From positions 17,402-81,401 of the forward strand of contig CAMRSX010000006.1 of the NCBI GenBank assembly GCA_947053595.1: a stretch of DNA of 64,000 nucleotides, read 5' to 3'. The stretch's first letter is position 1. Every line of letters starts with the position of its first letter. Source of the stretch: an uncultured Clostridia bacterium (lineage in GTDB: Bacteria > Bacillota > Clostridia > Christensenellales > UBA1242). A program made the position numbers and the translations under genes. Shown one piece after another: positions 48,091 through 58,400 of this stretch. The notes beneath the pieces are model-generated. The model was not told the origin of the DNA, made no database searches, and was given only the letters and a program-made list of their open reading frames with translations.

Positions 48091-48447
48091 ATGTCTAAAA
48101 AGCAAAAATCATTGCAACAGCAAGTGGAAGAGTTGGAAAGCGACAAGCAAGACCAAATCTCCAGCGGTGTTGTCAGCAAAAAAGACAAGAAAAATGCTGT
48201 GAAGCAAGATAAGAATTCCAAAGAAGACAAGAAAAAGAAAAAAAGCAAGGATGCCAAGGAAAAGAAGGGCGGGCTTGTCAAAAAGACAAAAGAAACCGTT
48301 TCTGAACTTAAAAAAGTGACTTGGCCAACCTTTGGCGAAGTTGTTAAGAAAACAGGAATTGTCATTGCTTTTGTTGTGATTTTTGGCGTTTTCTTGTTTG
48401 GCGTAAACACCCTCTTGGGTTGGCTTGTTGGCCTTTTGGTGGGCTGA
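48091..48447 (+). CDS. secE: Preprotein translocase subunit SecE, with a long lysine-rich N-terminus
   Basis: Essential small subunit of the SecYEG channel. The conserved cytoplasmic phrase SELKKVTWPTFGEVVKKTGI precedes the single membrane helix (about residues 92-115). At 118 residues it is longer than typical Gram-positive SecE (60-80) because of about 65 highly charged residues (KKDKKNAVKQDKNSKEDKKK) before the core. The ATG at 48091 has GGAGGG upstream. nusG follows after 18 bases. Confidence 0.94.
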   Translation: MSKKQKSLQQQVEELESDKQDQISSGVVSKKDKKNAVKQDKNSKEDKKKKKSKDAKEKKGGLVKKTKETVSELKKVTWPTFGEVVKKTGIVIAFVVIFGVFLFGVNTLLGWLVGLLVG

Positions 48448-48465
48448 AATTTTTAAGGAGGAAAC

Positions 48466-49002
48466 ATGGAATATATTTATTCAAGTGAGCCAAAATGGTA
48501 TGTTCTTCACACCTTTTCCGGCTATGAAAATGTTGCCAAAGACAATTTGGAAACAGTTGTAAAGAAGTTCAACTTGGAAAACAGAATTTTTGACATCCTC
48601 ATTCCTGAAGAAGATGTGATTGAAGAAAAAAATGGAAAAAAGAAATTGGTCACAAGAAAAAGTATGCCTTGTTATCTTTTGGTTAAGATGATTTATGGCG
48701 ACGACCTTTGGCACAACATCACAAACACACGAGGCATCACCGGCTTTGTTGGACCAAAAGGACGCCCTCTTGCACTTACTGATGAAGAAGTTATGAAGAT
48801 GCGTCTTGAGAAAATTAAGGTTGAAACAGACGTTGCCGTTGGCGACAAAGTGGAAATCATTGAAGGACCTTTGGACAAAATGGTTGGAAATGTGGTTGCT
48901 GTCAATGCCGAAGCAGGACTTGTGACGGTGACAGTGGAAATGTTTGGCCGTGAAAACAATGTGGAACTTTCCTTCGAACAAATCCACAAAATTCAAGCAT
49001 AA
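48466..49002 (+). CDS. nusG: Transcription termination/antitermination factor NusG
   Basis: RNA-polymerase-binding factor of 178 residues. The NGN domain (KWYVLHTFSGYENVAKDNLE, later RKSMPCYLLVKM and TRGITGFVGPKGRP) and the C-terminal KOW domain (GDKVEIIEGPLDKMVGNVVA) are standard. AAGGAGG precedes the ATG. It lies 18 bases after secE, in the expected order before rplK. Confidence 0.97.
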   Translation: MEYIYSSEPKWYVLHTFSGYENVAKDNLETVVKKFNLENRIFDILIPEEDVIEEKNGKKKLVTRKSMPCYLLVKMIYGDDLWHNITNTRGITGFVGPKGRPLALTDEEVMKMRLEKIKVETDVAVGDKVEIIEGPLDKMVGNVVAVNAEAGLVTVTVEMFGRENNVELSFEQIHKIQA

Positions 49003-49026
49003 CAAAGATATTTCTTGGGGAAACCC

Positions 49027-49065
49027 AAAAGAGATATTGTCCCAAGCATGACATAAAAGGGCTTT
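49027..49065. repeat. 39-bp direct repeat, left copy
   Basis: Begins AAAAGAGATATTGTCCCAAG and ends AAAAGGGCTTT; identical over 39 bp to 49255-49293. It follows the nusG stop by 24 bases and is preceded by a small TTGGG-GAAA-CCCAA hairpin. Confidence 0.9.
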
Positions 49066-49162
49066 GAATATGATGTGTCTTTCCCTTCATCATATAAAAC
49101 AATTTTCAATTTTCTGATGCACAGAACTTTGTTCGAGCAAAAAAATTGAAAATCACCAACAG
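49066..49162. other. Hairpin-rich left part of the insert between the direct repeats
   Basis: The segment has ATATGATG with CATCATAT (8 bp, about 49068-49095), then ATTTTCAATTTT pairing with AAAATTGAAAAT (12 bp), with GAAC-TTT-GTTC in the loop. No coding frame or ribosome-binding site was seen. Together with 49163-49254 it forms the 189-bp insert between the two 39-bp repeats. Confidence 0.5.
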
Positions 49163-49252
49163 GGAAGAGGATTGGGAAGAGAAACCAGCGCAATAGCCGT
49201 TAGAAAAGCTTGCTTTTCGTGTCGGCGTTTATGAAGGTGGTGTCTGTCCCAG
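49163..49252. repeat. Structured repeat element, copy 2 (90 nt)
   Basis: Second copy of the element at 28536-28655, same orientation on the plus strand. Stems: TTGGGA with TCCCAG; ACC(A) with (T)GGT; GCCG with CGGC; GAAAAG with CTTTTC around a CTTG tetraloop. The GCCG/CGGC pair replaces GCGG/CTGC of copy 1, a compensatory change. TTGGGA could instead pair with TCCCAA inside the following 39-bp repeat, giving two exclusive folds. It lies within the nusG-rplK transcript, 96 bases before rplK. Confidence 0.65.
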
Positions 49253-49254
49253 CA

Positions 49255-49293
49255 AAAAGAGATATTGTCCCAAGCATGACATAAAAGGGCTTT
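49255..49293. repeat. 39-bp direct repeat, right copy
   Basis: Identical to 49027-49065; the offset is 228 bp. It lies 55 bases before the rplK ATG, so it may be the native rplK leader sequence. Confidence 0.9.
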
Positions 49294-49348
49294 AAAACGT
49301 GGGAGAGTCAAGCCATGGCTCATCATTCACCACATAGGAGGTAAGAAA

Positions 49349-49774
49349 ATGGCAAAGAAAATTAAAGCGGTTGTTAAATTGCAACTTGAAGCCGGCAAAG
49401 CCACTGCTGGCCCACCAGTGGGTTCATCTCTTGGACCACACGGAATTAACATTGGTGCTTTTGTTAAGGAATTTAACGAAAAAACAGCATCACAGGCAGG
49501 TTTCATCATCCCTGTTGTAATCACCATCTTTGAAGATAGGTCTTTCACATTCGAGATGAAAACACCACCAGCAGCAGTTCTGATTAAGAAGGCAATTGGC
49601 CTTGACAAGGGCTCTGCAAAACCAAACAAACAAAAAGTCGGAAAAATCACAAGAGAGCAAATCAGAAAGATTGCAGAAACCAAGATGCCAGACCTCAATG
49701 CTGATTCAATTGAAAGTGCCATGTCAATGATTGCTGGCGCTGCAAGAAGCATGGGCGTTGAAGTTGTGGACTAA
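49349..49774 (+). CDS. rplK: Ribosomal protein uL11
   Basis: Part of the GTPase-associated centre of the 50S subunit. The Pro-rich N-terminal domain ([20 protein letters not shown]) and the RNA-binding C-terminal domain ([20 protein letters not shown], later AGAARSMGV) are canonical; it has 141 residues. AGGAGG lies 7 bases before the ATG. The 346-base gap from nusG is unusually long and holds the repeats described separately. Confidence 0.97.
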   Translation: MAKKIKAVVKLQLEAGKATAGPPVGSSLGPHGINIGAFVKEFNEKTASQAGFIIPVVITIFEDRSFTFEMKTPPAAVLIKKAIGLDKGSAKPNKQKVGKITREQIRKIAETKMPDLNADSIESAMSMIAGAARSMGVEVVD

Positions 49775-49790
49775 GAAGGGGGAGTGAATC

Positions 49791-50474
49791 ATGAATAAGG
49801 GAAAAAGATATGTGAAGAGCCTTGAAGTTTATGACAGAGCTGCTTCTTATGACGTTGGCACTGCAGTTGAAAATGTGCTTAAAACCTCAACGGCAAAATT
49901 TGACGAAAGCATTGAATTGCATGTTCGTCTTGGCGTTGACGGAAGAAACGCCGACCAACAAGTGCGTGGCGTTGTTGTACTTCCAAACGGAACAGGAAAA
50001 AGCGTTCGCGTGCTTGTGATTGCCCGCGGCGACAAAGCTGACGAAGCCACAAAAGCTGGCGCAGATTATGTTGGCGGAGATGAAGTTGTTGCCAAAATCA
50101 ATGGCGGATGGTTGGATTTTGATGTGTGCATCACAACTCCAGATATGATGGGTGTTGTTGGACGCATCGCAAGAATTCTTGGACCAAAAGGCTTGATGCC
50201 AAACCCAAAAAGCGGAACTGTTACAATGGATGTGACAAAAGCCATCAACGATGTTAAGGCGGGAAAGGTGGAATATCGTTTGGACAAAACAAACAATGTT
50301 CATGTCATCATTGGAAAGAAAAGCTTTGGCAAAGATAAACTCGTTGAAAACTTCAACACAGTTATGGATGCAATCGTGAAGGCAAAACCTGCAGCAGCAA
50401 AAGGACAATACATCAAAAATGTCACTTTGGCTTCCAGCATGGGTCCTGGCGTTAAAGTTTCTTATAACATTTAA
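49791..50474 (+). CDS. rplA: Ribosomal protein uL1
   Basis: L1-stalk protein of the 50S subunit that in many bacteria represses its own operon by binding the rplK leader. Signatures: [14 protein letters not shown], the [15 protein letters not shown] loop, and [16 protein letters not shown] [17 protein letters not shown]. It has 227 residues. The ribosome-binding site is GGGGGAG. It follows rplK after 16 bases and ends the block; rplJ and rplL do not follow directly. Confidence 0.97.
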   Translation: MNKGKRYVKSLEVYDRAASYDVGTAVENVLKTSTAKFDESIELHVRLGVDGRNADQQVRGVVVLPNGTGKSVRVLVIARGDKADEATKAGADYVGGDEVVAKINGGWLDFDVCITTPDMMGVVGRIARILGPKGLMPNPKSGTVTMDVTKAINDVKAGKVEYRLDKTNNVHVIIGKKSFGKDKLVENFNTVMDAIVKAKPAAAKGQYIKNVTLASSMGPGVKVSYNI

Positions 50475-50501
50475 GAAAAGCGGGCGGGTTGCCTGCTTTT
50501 T
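50475..50501 (+). terminator. Intrinsic terminator after rplA
   Basis: AAAAGCGGGC pairs with GCCTGCTTTT (one G-U pair) around GGGTT, with a short T run. Confidence 0.75.
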
Positions 50502-50597
50502 GTCTTTTTCGACAATAAAAGTGTTTTTATTCTTACATAGAACGCAAAATTGCCCACAAAATATTTGTAAATTTCAACCACTTTTGTCTTATTTTAT

Positions 50598-50627
50598 TTG
50601 ACTTGTGGGCTGGAATTAATATAGAAT
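50598..50627 (+). promoter_or_regulatory. Candidate promoter of the 1,405-residue surface protein gene
   Basis: TTGACT (50598-50603), 18-bp spacer, TAGAAT (50622-50627); an overlapping TATAGA gives a 16-bp spacer. An AT-rich leader and AGGAG follow. Confidence 0.55.
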
Positions 50628-50670
50628 ATATATGTTAGATTATATATTACTTAAATAGGAGAATAACTTG

Positions 50671-53600
50671 ATGACAGTTACAAGCAAAAAACATTCAGTT
50701 TATTTTAGGGGTTTTGTTTTGGTGATTGCATTTGCACTCTCCATTCTTTGCTTTCCAGTTAATGGGCTTATTGCTTTGGCTGTTGAAGGCGACGCAGACC
50801 CAGTTTACACTGACCACACCTTCATGACCATTGATGGGTTGGCAGATGCAACATCCAAAGTTGTGACAAAGGGTGCAACTTACACCATTCCAACAGGATA
50901 TATTGGTGGTGTTAAGCAATGGGCGATTGGCTCTTCCATTGCAGAAGGCACTCAGATGAGCGCAACTGATGCAGGCATCAAATATGTTTCTTCAGATGTT
51001 AAGGTGACATACAATGGAGAAGTTGTTTCTTCTGCTGACAACAAGTTTGTTGCTTCACAAGAAGGCACATATGTTGTGACTTATTCTTACACCTACAAAA
51101 ATGATGAAAACGATTACACTCACAGCTATGACCTTGAAGTTAGAAGCGTGCTTTCCAGTGCATCTGTTTCTTTTGAATCTGGCTCGGACATTGTTATGCC
51201 AAGCGTGATTGACCTTTCAGTTAAGGGCGTGAAGGACGGCGAAAATTTCAAAAACTTATACATTCCACTTCCAGAAGTTTTGGACAAGGACGGAGAGGCA
51301 ATTGAAGATGTGGAATATTATGCCGAAAGCGCTCCTTCTGACACAACTGACAAAAAATATGTTGTTTTAACTGCAAATGGCGGCGCAAATGTTAAGCACA
51401 TTGAAGTTAAGAAAGATGACAAAGGTTTCTATATTGAAGGCAAAAACTTTGCAGACCCAAGCTTTGGTGCTGGAAATTACACAGTTAAGTTTTCTTATTA
51501 TAATGGAAGCAACTTTGTGACATCCACAACAAAAACAACCAAAGTTGAAGCAGCTTCTGATAACGAAGAAAACAACTATTATAAAGGTGACTATAAACTT
51601 TCGCTTGAATTGGCTTCTGACTGGGTTGACAACGGCCAGACTGGTGTTAAAAGCACTTTGCCAGTTGCAAAGGGTGTGACACCAAAGGGCGATGCAACTG
51701 AAGAAGTTGACGTTGCATACAAAGTGGAAGTTCTGTTCAACTCCAGCACTTCAAAAAATTATGCAGAATTCACTGCAGAGCAGTTTGCTCGTTACAACGC
51801 TGACGAAGAAGAACCTGTTTTGTTGGAAGAAAAAGATGCTGACGGAAAGCATGTTCGTTATTATCTTGCAAAGCCAACCGAGTTTAAGCCACTTGAAAAT
51901 GGATATTACACATTTGTATATCACATCACAGATTTCTATGGCAATGTTGTTTCATCCGCTGTTGGCGCTTATGAATTTAAGGACATCAAGGACGAACAAA
52001 AGCCAACACCAATCATTTATGACGCATCTGTGACAGAGAAGGACGGCGAAAACACTGTTCCAACTTATGAAAATGCAGATTATAAGCTTGCATCTCAAAC
52101 TCCTGCCAACGGCGTGGTTATCTATGCCATTGGAATGGAAGACAACGTTTCCAAAGTTGGAGACGAAAATGTTAAACTTACAAGAAAAATCATGACAGAT
52201 GAAACCGTTGTTAAGTTGACAATTGAAGACTACAGCAACAAAAACTTGGTGTTTAACTATCGTGAAACAGAAAACAAAGCTTGGAACAACCTTCGTTTGA
52301 ACAACTTCCTCATCAGAAAGAAAACAACAGATGTTTCAACTGACACAGGAATGCTTGGATGGTTGAACCAAAACGGCTATATGATTGTTGTTGACAATGC
52401 AAATGCAGAGCATATCTTCAAAATCTTTGATGCAGAAGGATATTTTGCCAACATCAAACTTGGCGATGAAGCCATCACAAAAGAAAATGCTGTCAACTGG
52501 TTTAAAACCGAAGATGCTAAAAACGCTGGCTTTGCTTATATCAACAGCGACCAAACTTTTGGCGCAAAATATGCTGACGGCGGAATGGGCACTGGTTATT
52601 ATTACATTCATTACATTGCAGTTGACGCTGAAGGAAATGAATCTGACATTTCAAGGCGTATGAATGTTGGAATTGATTATGACGAAGAGCTTCCAGAAAT
52701 TAAGTTTGCAACAACTTTGCAAACGGCTTACACACCAAACTCCACAGTTAAGTTTGATGTGCCAACAGCAAGTGACACACAAGACAACTATATGTTGGTT
52801 AAGACATTATATCGTTTCCGCAACGTTGCTGGCGAAGTGATTTCAGACGGCGATGTTGATGTTGCAGAACTTTGGAAAGACCTTGGAGACAAGAAAGTTG
52901 ACGGAAAACCTTTGACATCAACTTACAAAGAATTTGCAGGCAACGGATATTTTGATTTGACAGACAGAGATGCAACTTCATATTCAATCGAGCTTTCAGA
53001 AGCTCCATCCACAGCAACAGAGCTTCAAATTTTGGTTTATGTTTATGACGATGCTGGAAACGCAAGAATTTATGGACAAAACATTGACATTGCAAATGCA
53101 AACGACCAAGAAAAGCCAGAACTTGTGACAAAAATTTCAAACCCTGTTGAAGAATATGAACAAGGCGAAACAATCACTCTTCCAACAATGGAAGTTTATG
53201 ATGACGCAGTGGCATATATGGGCTTCAACATCAGCATCAAGTTGGTTGTTGACCAAGACACAACCATTGACATCGACCCAGTGGGATATTATCAACACAG
53301 AGAAATTCTTGACGGCAAGGGCATGGGCAAATATACAATCAACGCTGGAAAATTTGTTGCATCTCACGCTGGAACATATCAGGTTAGCATCTCTGCTTAT
53401 GATGCTGCAGGAAACACAGTTGTTTCTTTCATGAACTATAAGGTTGACCCAAGAATCATCATTCAATCACCACAAATCAGCTCCACTCTTCCAAAAACAC
53501 AGACAGTGGAAAAGGATGACTATGTTGACGCAAACGGCGAGGCAAAAACACTTGAATTGCCAGCTCCAACAGTTAACTATGACATTCCAAAAAGCGTGAC

Positions 53601-54888
53601 TTATGATGTATATTCCAAAAACAAAGAACTGTATGACACAGTAAGCAATGACGAATATAAAAACACAGATTTTGTTGTTTATGGAATTAACGAAAATGGC
53701 AAACCACTCAACTACAGCACAACCTATGGCACAATGGGTGCTTTGGATGTCAGCAACATGGATGCCAAAGAAGACCCATACGATTTGATTTACACCGTAA
53801 ACCTTCTTGCATACAACTTCAAGCACTTTGAATATAAAAACATGACATCTGATGGAAATGGACATTATTCTCCAGCTGGACTTTATGTTAAGGACGAAGA
53901 TGTGAGACTTGAAGCAAGTGCAACTGGTGACAAGATTGTTGCTTACAATGGTGGCAAGATGTTTGAAATCACATTGGACGCAAACAAGCAAATTCAGGTT
54001 TCTGGCGAGACATTTGGAACATATTTTCAAGATTGGGAAACACTTGAACTGGAAAACTGGTTTAAAGAAGTGAAGGCATTCAGCCTTTCAAGTGAGCCAT
54101 ACAAAATCACCATTCAAGACAAGAAGGGGCCAAAAATTTCAGAACAACCATATGACAATGCAATTGACCCAGAAGTTAAGAAAGTGATTGACATTTATGC
54201 TCTTGAAGCAAACGATGCAAGTGGAATTGATTGGGAAAAATCTTCCATCACACTCACAACCAAACTTGCAAACGGTTCCAGCCCATCCAAAGAATGGACA
54301 GGCAGTGAAATTCGCACAAACAAGCAATACAACTTGTCCAACGAACCAGACGGAACTTACAAAATCACTTACACTGTTTATGACAAAGTTGGAAACAAGT
54401 CAACAAAGGAATACACAATTGCAGTGGGCGACAATGTTGCACCAACAATCAACATTCCAAAAGACTTTGTTGAAAAATCTTACAAGATTGGAAACAACGG
54501 CAAGCCATTGGTGATTGACCTGACAAAGGTTACCTTCACAGACACGGGCAGCGGCATTGCTGATGGCACAGTTGTTAAGGTTGTTTTGAAAAACACCTCA
54601 ACTGGTGAAGAAGTTGAAGAGATTGAAGAGTCTTCTTCAGAAACTTCAAAGGCATACAACCTTGATGAGGTTGGAACTTACACTTTCACATTCACAGTTG
54701 AAGACAAGGTTGGAAACGAAGCGACACAAACAGTGACATTTGAAGTTACAGCAAAATCTCAAGACACAACAATGGTTTACAAAGTTGTGGGAACAGTTTT
54801 GATTGTTGTTTCAGTGCTTGTGCTTGCAGGCGTAATCATTTACTTCATCGTTTCAAAAGTTAAGCTTGACAAAGAGTTGAAGAAATAA
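50671..54888 (+). CDS. Large membrane-anchored surface protein with Ig-like domains, 1,405 residues
   Basis: The ATG at 50671 (AGGAG upstream) is preferred over a TTG one codon earlier. The signal peptide is FRGFVLVIAFALSILCF with a probable cut after ALA (about residue 37). The ectodomain is built of beta-rich Ig-like units marked by DxAGN/DxVGN phrases (VYDDAGNARIYG, SAYDAAGNTVV, TVYDKVGNKSTKE, TVEDKVGNEATQT). The C-terminus is one helix (VVGTVLIVVSVLVLAGVIIY) and a basic tail, KVKLDKELKK. No LPXTG was seen. Codons are strongly biased (CCA for Pro, GTT for Val, CGT for Arg), as in the adjacent ribosomal genes, which suggests an abundant coat-like protein (inference). Confidence 0.88.
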   Translation: MTVTSKKHSVYFRGFVLVIAFALSILCFPVNGLIALAVEGDADPVYTDHTFMTIDGLADATSKVVTKGATYTIPTGYIGGVKQWAIGSSIAEGTQMSATDAGIKYVSSDVKVTYNGEVVSSADNKFVASQEGTYVVTYSYTYKNDENDYTHSYDLEVRSVLSSASVSFESGSDIVMPSVIDLSVKGVKDGENFKNLYIPLPEVLDKDGEAIEDVEYYAESAPSDTTDKKYVVLTANGGANVKHIEVKKDDKGFYIEGKNFADPSFGAGNYTVKFSYYNGSNFVTSTTKTTKVEAASDNEENNYYKGDYKLSLELASDWVDNGQTGVKSTLPVAKGVTPKGDATEEVDVAYKVEVLFNSSTSKNYAEFTAEQFARYNADEEEPVLLEEKDADGKHVRYYLAKPTEFKPLENGYYTFVYHITDFYGNVVSSAVGAYEFKDIKDEQKPTPIIYDASVTEKDGENTVPTYENADYKLASQTPANGVVIYAIGMEDNVSKVGDENVKLTRKIMTDETVVKLTIEDYSNKNLVFNYRETENKAWNNLRLNNFLIRKKTTDVSTDTGMLGWLNQNGYMIVVDNANAEHIFKIFDAEGYFANIKLGDEAITKENAVNWFKTEDAKNAGFAYINSDQTFGAKYADGGMGTGYYYIHYIAVDAEGNESDISRRMNVGIDYDEELPEIKFATTLQTAYTPNSTVKFDVPTASDTQDNYMLVKTLYRFRNVAGEVISDGDVDVAELWKDLGDKKVDGKPLTSTYKEFAGNGYFDLTDRDATSYSIELSEAPSTATELQILVYVYDDAGNARIYGQNIDIANANDQEKPELVTKISNPVEEYEQGETITLPTMEVYDDAVAYMGFNISIKLVVDQDTTIDIDPVGYYQHREILDGKGMGKYTINAGKFVASHAGTYQVSISAYDAAGNTVVSFMNYKVDPRIIIQSPQISSTLPKTQTVEKDDYVDANGEAKTLELPAPTVNYDIPKSVTYDVYSKNKELYDTVSNDEYKNTDFVVYGINENGKPLNYSTTYGTMGALDVSNMDAKEDPYDLIYTVNLLAYNFKHFEYKNMTSDGNGHYSPAGLYVKDEDVRLEASATGDKIVAYNGGKMFEITLDANKQIQVSGETFGTYFQDWETLELENWFKEVKAFSLSSEPYKITIQDKKGPKISEQPYDNAIDPEVKKVIDIYALEANDASGIDWEKSSITLTTKLANGSSPSKEWTGSEIRTNKQYNLSNEPDGTYKITYTVYDKVGNKSTKEYTIAVGDNVAPTINIPKDFVEKSYKIGNNGKPLVIDLTKVTFTDTGSGIADGTVVKVVLKNTSTGEEVEEIEESSSETSKAYNLDEVGTYTFTFTVEDKVGNEATQTVTFEVTAKSQDTTMVYKVVGTVLIVVSVLVLAGVIIYFIVSKVKLDKELKK

Positions 54889-54896
54889 AAAAACTA

Positions 54897-54927
54897 AAAA
54901 AACCAGACCAATTTGGCTGGTTTTTTT
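54897..54927 (+). terminator. Intrinsic terminator after the 1,405-residue surface protein gene
   Basis: AAAAAACCAG pairs with CTGGTTTTTT around a 10-nt loop that can itself pair (CCAA/TTGG), followed by T. Confidence 0.88.
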
Positions 54928-55406
54928 GTTTGCTTCGGACTTGCTGAATGAGGTTAATTGAAGCTTTAGAGCAAGGCTTTAAACAAGCCTTAATGAATTG
55001 CTGCCATTTGAGTTTGACAATTATAATCTTTACACTGCGCGCTCGTTTTTGGATTTTGTTGAAAACCAAAATTCAAGAAGCCTGCCTGTTTACGGAATTG
55101 GAAGTTGGAATAACTGAAAAACATCAAACAAAGCGCGCTTTTGGTTATGAGCGCAAAAGACAGTTTTGCATATGGTGATGCGCAAAAGCATCTTTAGTCA
55201 ACAAATCAAAACAGCAAAAACAAAAATTGCACAACTGCAGTTGTTGAAAATGTGGGGCACACCTTCGGGGGCAAAGAGCAAGAACTTGCCGACATAATTT
55301 ATGAATTTGTAAAATGAAAATTTCAGCGTTGTTTTGCCAGAAAAAGCCGCAATTTTCGGCAGTTTTGCATGAGGTGACAATTTGTGTTGCTGCCAATTAA
55401 ACAAAG
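54928..55406 (+). pseudogene. Decayed coding region, possibly an alpha/beta-hydrolase remnant
   Basis: This stretch has no intact gene. Two plus-strand fragments read like protein: LPFEFDNYNLYTARSFLDF with SLPVYGIGSW in one frame (about 54983-55114), and VVENVGHTFGGKEQELADII near the end of another (about 55197-55317, ending in TGA). The GIGSW and GHTFGGKEQELA phrases are reminiscent of the nucleophile elbow and catalytic-His region of alpha/beta hydrolases. Stops and frame changes separate them, and neither has a ribosome-binding site. Assignment is tentative. Confidence 0.35.
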
Positions 55407-55436
55407 AAAAAAGAGCTTGTTTTTAAGCTCTTTTTT
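55407..55436. terminator. Bidirectional terminator, mainly for the minus-strand giant gene
   Basis: AAAAAAGAGCTT pairs perfectly with AAGCTCTTTTTT around a 6-nt loop; T runs follow on both strands. It lies 64 bases after the stop codon of the minus-strand gene. Confidence 0.85.
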
Positions 55437-55499
55437 GCTTTTTTGCATTTTGCTTGCAATGTACTTTTTTTGCATTTTGCATTGATGTGCATCACAAAA

Positions 55500-58400
55500 T
55501 CACTTAACTGAAATGCGCTTTCTGAGTTTTATGATGATGATGATGACTGCAACAAGAACAACAGCTGAAATGACAATTGCAATTATGGCTGCAGCGTTGA
55601 GTGGTGCCTTCTTGACAATTTTATAACTGAACAGCAATGTTCCACTTGGAGAAACAATTTGAACATAATATGTGTTGTTGTTTTCCACCACAATTTCGCC
55701 TGCACCAGTGCTTTGTGCGTTGATGTCCACTTCATTTGTGACATCGAAGCCATTGCTGCTGTGTCGCACAACTCTGATTTTGCATTCGCCCATTTCGGCA
55801 TAGATGTTTTCTTGATTGAAGGTGATGCTAATTTTTTTGGTTGTTGCTTTGCCTTCGCCGACAGAAATCTGAATTGGAGCTTGTCCTCTGTAAATCTTGA
55901 TGGTGTATGTCCAACTTGAGATGATTCCAGAGTTTTCAAACAGCAAGTTGTTGCTGTTGACTGTGATGGTGTAAGTTCCAACGCCAGTTTTTTCGTCCAA
56001 GAACGAAAGTGGAAGTTGGGTCATGAACACCTGCTTGCCAACTGTGATTGTTTCCACATCCAAGGTTTTGAGAAGGTCTTGTGTGATGTCCACGCCGTCC
56101 TTCAAAACGCGTTGAACATAATAGTTGGAATATCTGTTGTATACATATGAAATTTTATGCTCTTCTGGGTTGACAATGGTGAATTGAAATTTCTCTTGTC
56201 TGATTTCGCCAACATCGTTCTCTTTGCTGGTGGCAGAGAAGGAAACTTCATAATATCCTGCTTCGTCAAATGTGAAGGAGGTTGTGTTGTCTGCAAAGGT
56301 TTTTTCATATGCCTGTCCGTTTTTCATGACTGAAATTTTTGGATAACCGCCAAGCATGTAAAAATCTTGAAGGGTGCGTTCATCAATCTTAAGGGTGACG
56401 GACTTGTTGAACACAGCTTGATTGATTGGCAAGGTTGTCTTTTCGGTGCTGTCAGAAGGGTCGGTGTATGTCACCATGAAAGGCACATCTTTTAAGAATG
56501 TGAAGGTGAACACTTCGCTTTGCCCGCTGGAGCCAAAGTTGAATTTCTGAACATTTCCAGCTTTGTCATAAAGCGAAATTAAATATTTGCCTGACAAGGA
56601 AAGGTGCGTGTAGTTATATTGATTTGTGCCGCTTGTTTCGGTGTATATTTCGTTTTTAAGTTCAATTCCGTCCTTCACAATTTTGATGTTGATTTCGTTT
56701 TGATGAATTCCATAGAACTTTGACCACCTCAGCTTGACTGTGTCAACATTGGACGAATCCTTTGGAATGACAACCGAAGTTTGAGCAGGGCTTAAGGAGA
56801 TGAGGTTGTTGTCGCTGATAAGCCCGTCGGCATTGGAAGCAAAGAATTCTTCCACAAAGTTGTCTGAGGTTGGAATGTATGTCAGCACAATGAAGGTTTC
56901 AAACGCAGGAATGTTGGAAGAAACATTGGATTTGTTTGAAATTTTCCAAAGCTCGCTCACCACACTGCCTTGAACAAATGGATGTTCTGGGTCCACAAGT
57001 GTCTTTTCAATTTCTTGCTCTTTGTTCACCTTAATTTCAACAGCATCCTTTTGTGCATAAGGCAGGTTGATGATGTAATGGTTGGAATATTGCTGCCCTG
57101 TGCTGGTTTGGAAAATGGTGTTGCTGTTTTCCACAATGCTGGAAACGCCGTTGATTGTTTTTTCCACCCAATAAGTTGCTGTGAGGGAAGAGAGGTTGAA
57201 CTCAAAAATTTGAGAAGTTGGCACTTTTTCAAACACATACATTGCGTTTCCGCTTTCGTTTTTGAGATATTGCTGGTCATACCAAATTTTGAGATAATAT
57301 TTTTCCATCTCGTCGGTTGTGCTTCTCAGCCTTGTGCCAGAGGAAATTTCTTCCCAAGTTTGCTTGTCGCGGCTGACAGAAAATTTGACAGGAATGAAAG
57401 TTTCGCTTTGATTGAACATCACTCTCACTTCAGAGAAATATCCTGTTTCGTCGTTTGCAAGCGTGCCAACAACTTTGTTGGTGATGTTGTTTCCGTTGCC
57501 GTCCAAAATTCGGAATTGCCCCGATTCAAACGCGCTGTTTCCGTCGTTTGCAAGAGGAAGCTGATTGTATAACACAAAGTGAATTTCCTTAATAAGATTG
57601 GTGGCATCGTTGTGGTCGCGAATTTCAACAACAAAGGTGTCGTTGTATGGCTGGTCTTTAAAGCCGTCGCCATTTTCATCTTCCACCTTTGTGCAAACTG
57701 TCATTGTGGCAGTGCCGTTGGAATTTGGCGTCAGCTTTGCAGTTGCCTTTTCCAAAGTTGTGGAGTTTGCCCCACCAAAGAAGTCAAAAACTTGCACGTC
57801 ATATTTGTTTGGATTGAAGGTGTAATTGAAATCGTCAGTGGTGATGTAATAAATCAAGCCTTCGCTGCCTCTGAATGAATATATGTCATTGGAAGAGGTG
57901 ATTTCTTTTGGAATCATTGTTTCGTGGAACAGATGAATTTCTTTGTAAGTTGTGCCATAGTTGTCTTTAAATTCATACACAATGCGCGTGTTTGGAGAGA
58001 AGTTGATTTCGTTTTTCACAACAAAGTCCAAAGAATTTGCTGCGCCAAAACGGACATCAATGTTTTCGCCACTTCTCCAGCCAGAAACATTCAGCGGTGT
58101 TGTGAGAATTGTGGCATAGCCAAGTGGGTTTTGGGCGCTGTAAATTGTTGTTCCGTCTGCAGTGATGGAAATTTGGGTGACATAGGTGCTGGCAACATCG
58201 GTGTTGTGAACTTCGTCGTCTGCAACCTTTTTGAAGCGAATGTATTCTTCGTCCTCTTTGTCTGTCATGCTTGCCGAAAGAGAGGTGCTGTAAATGGTGA
58301 TATAAAAAGTTTCTTTTTCCAGCGTTGTCTTGTTGTTGATTGTCAGCGAGTTTTTGTAAGCCGAGCTTAACGCGCCATTAATCAGCGATGAAATGGCAAT

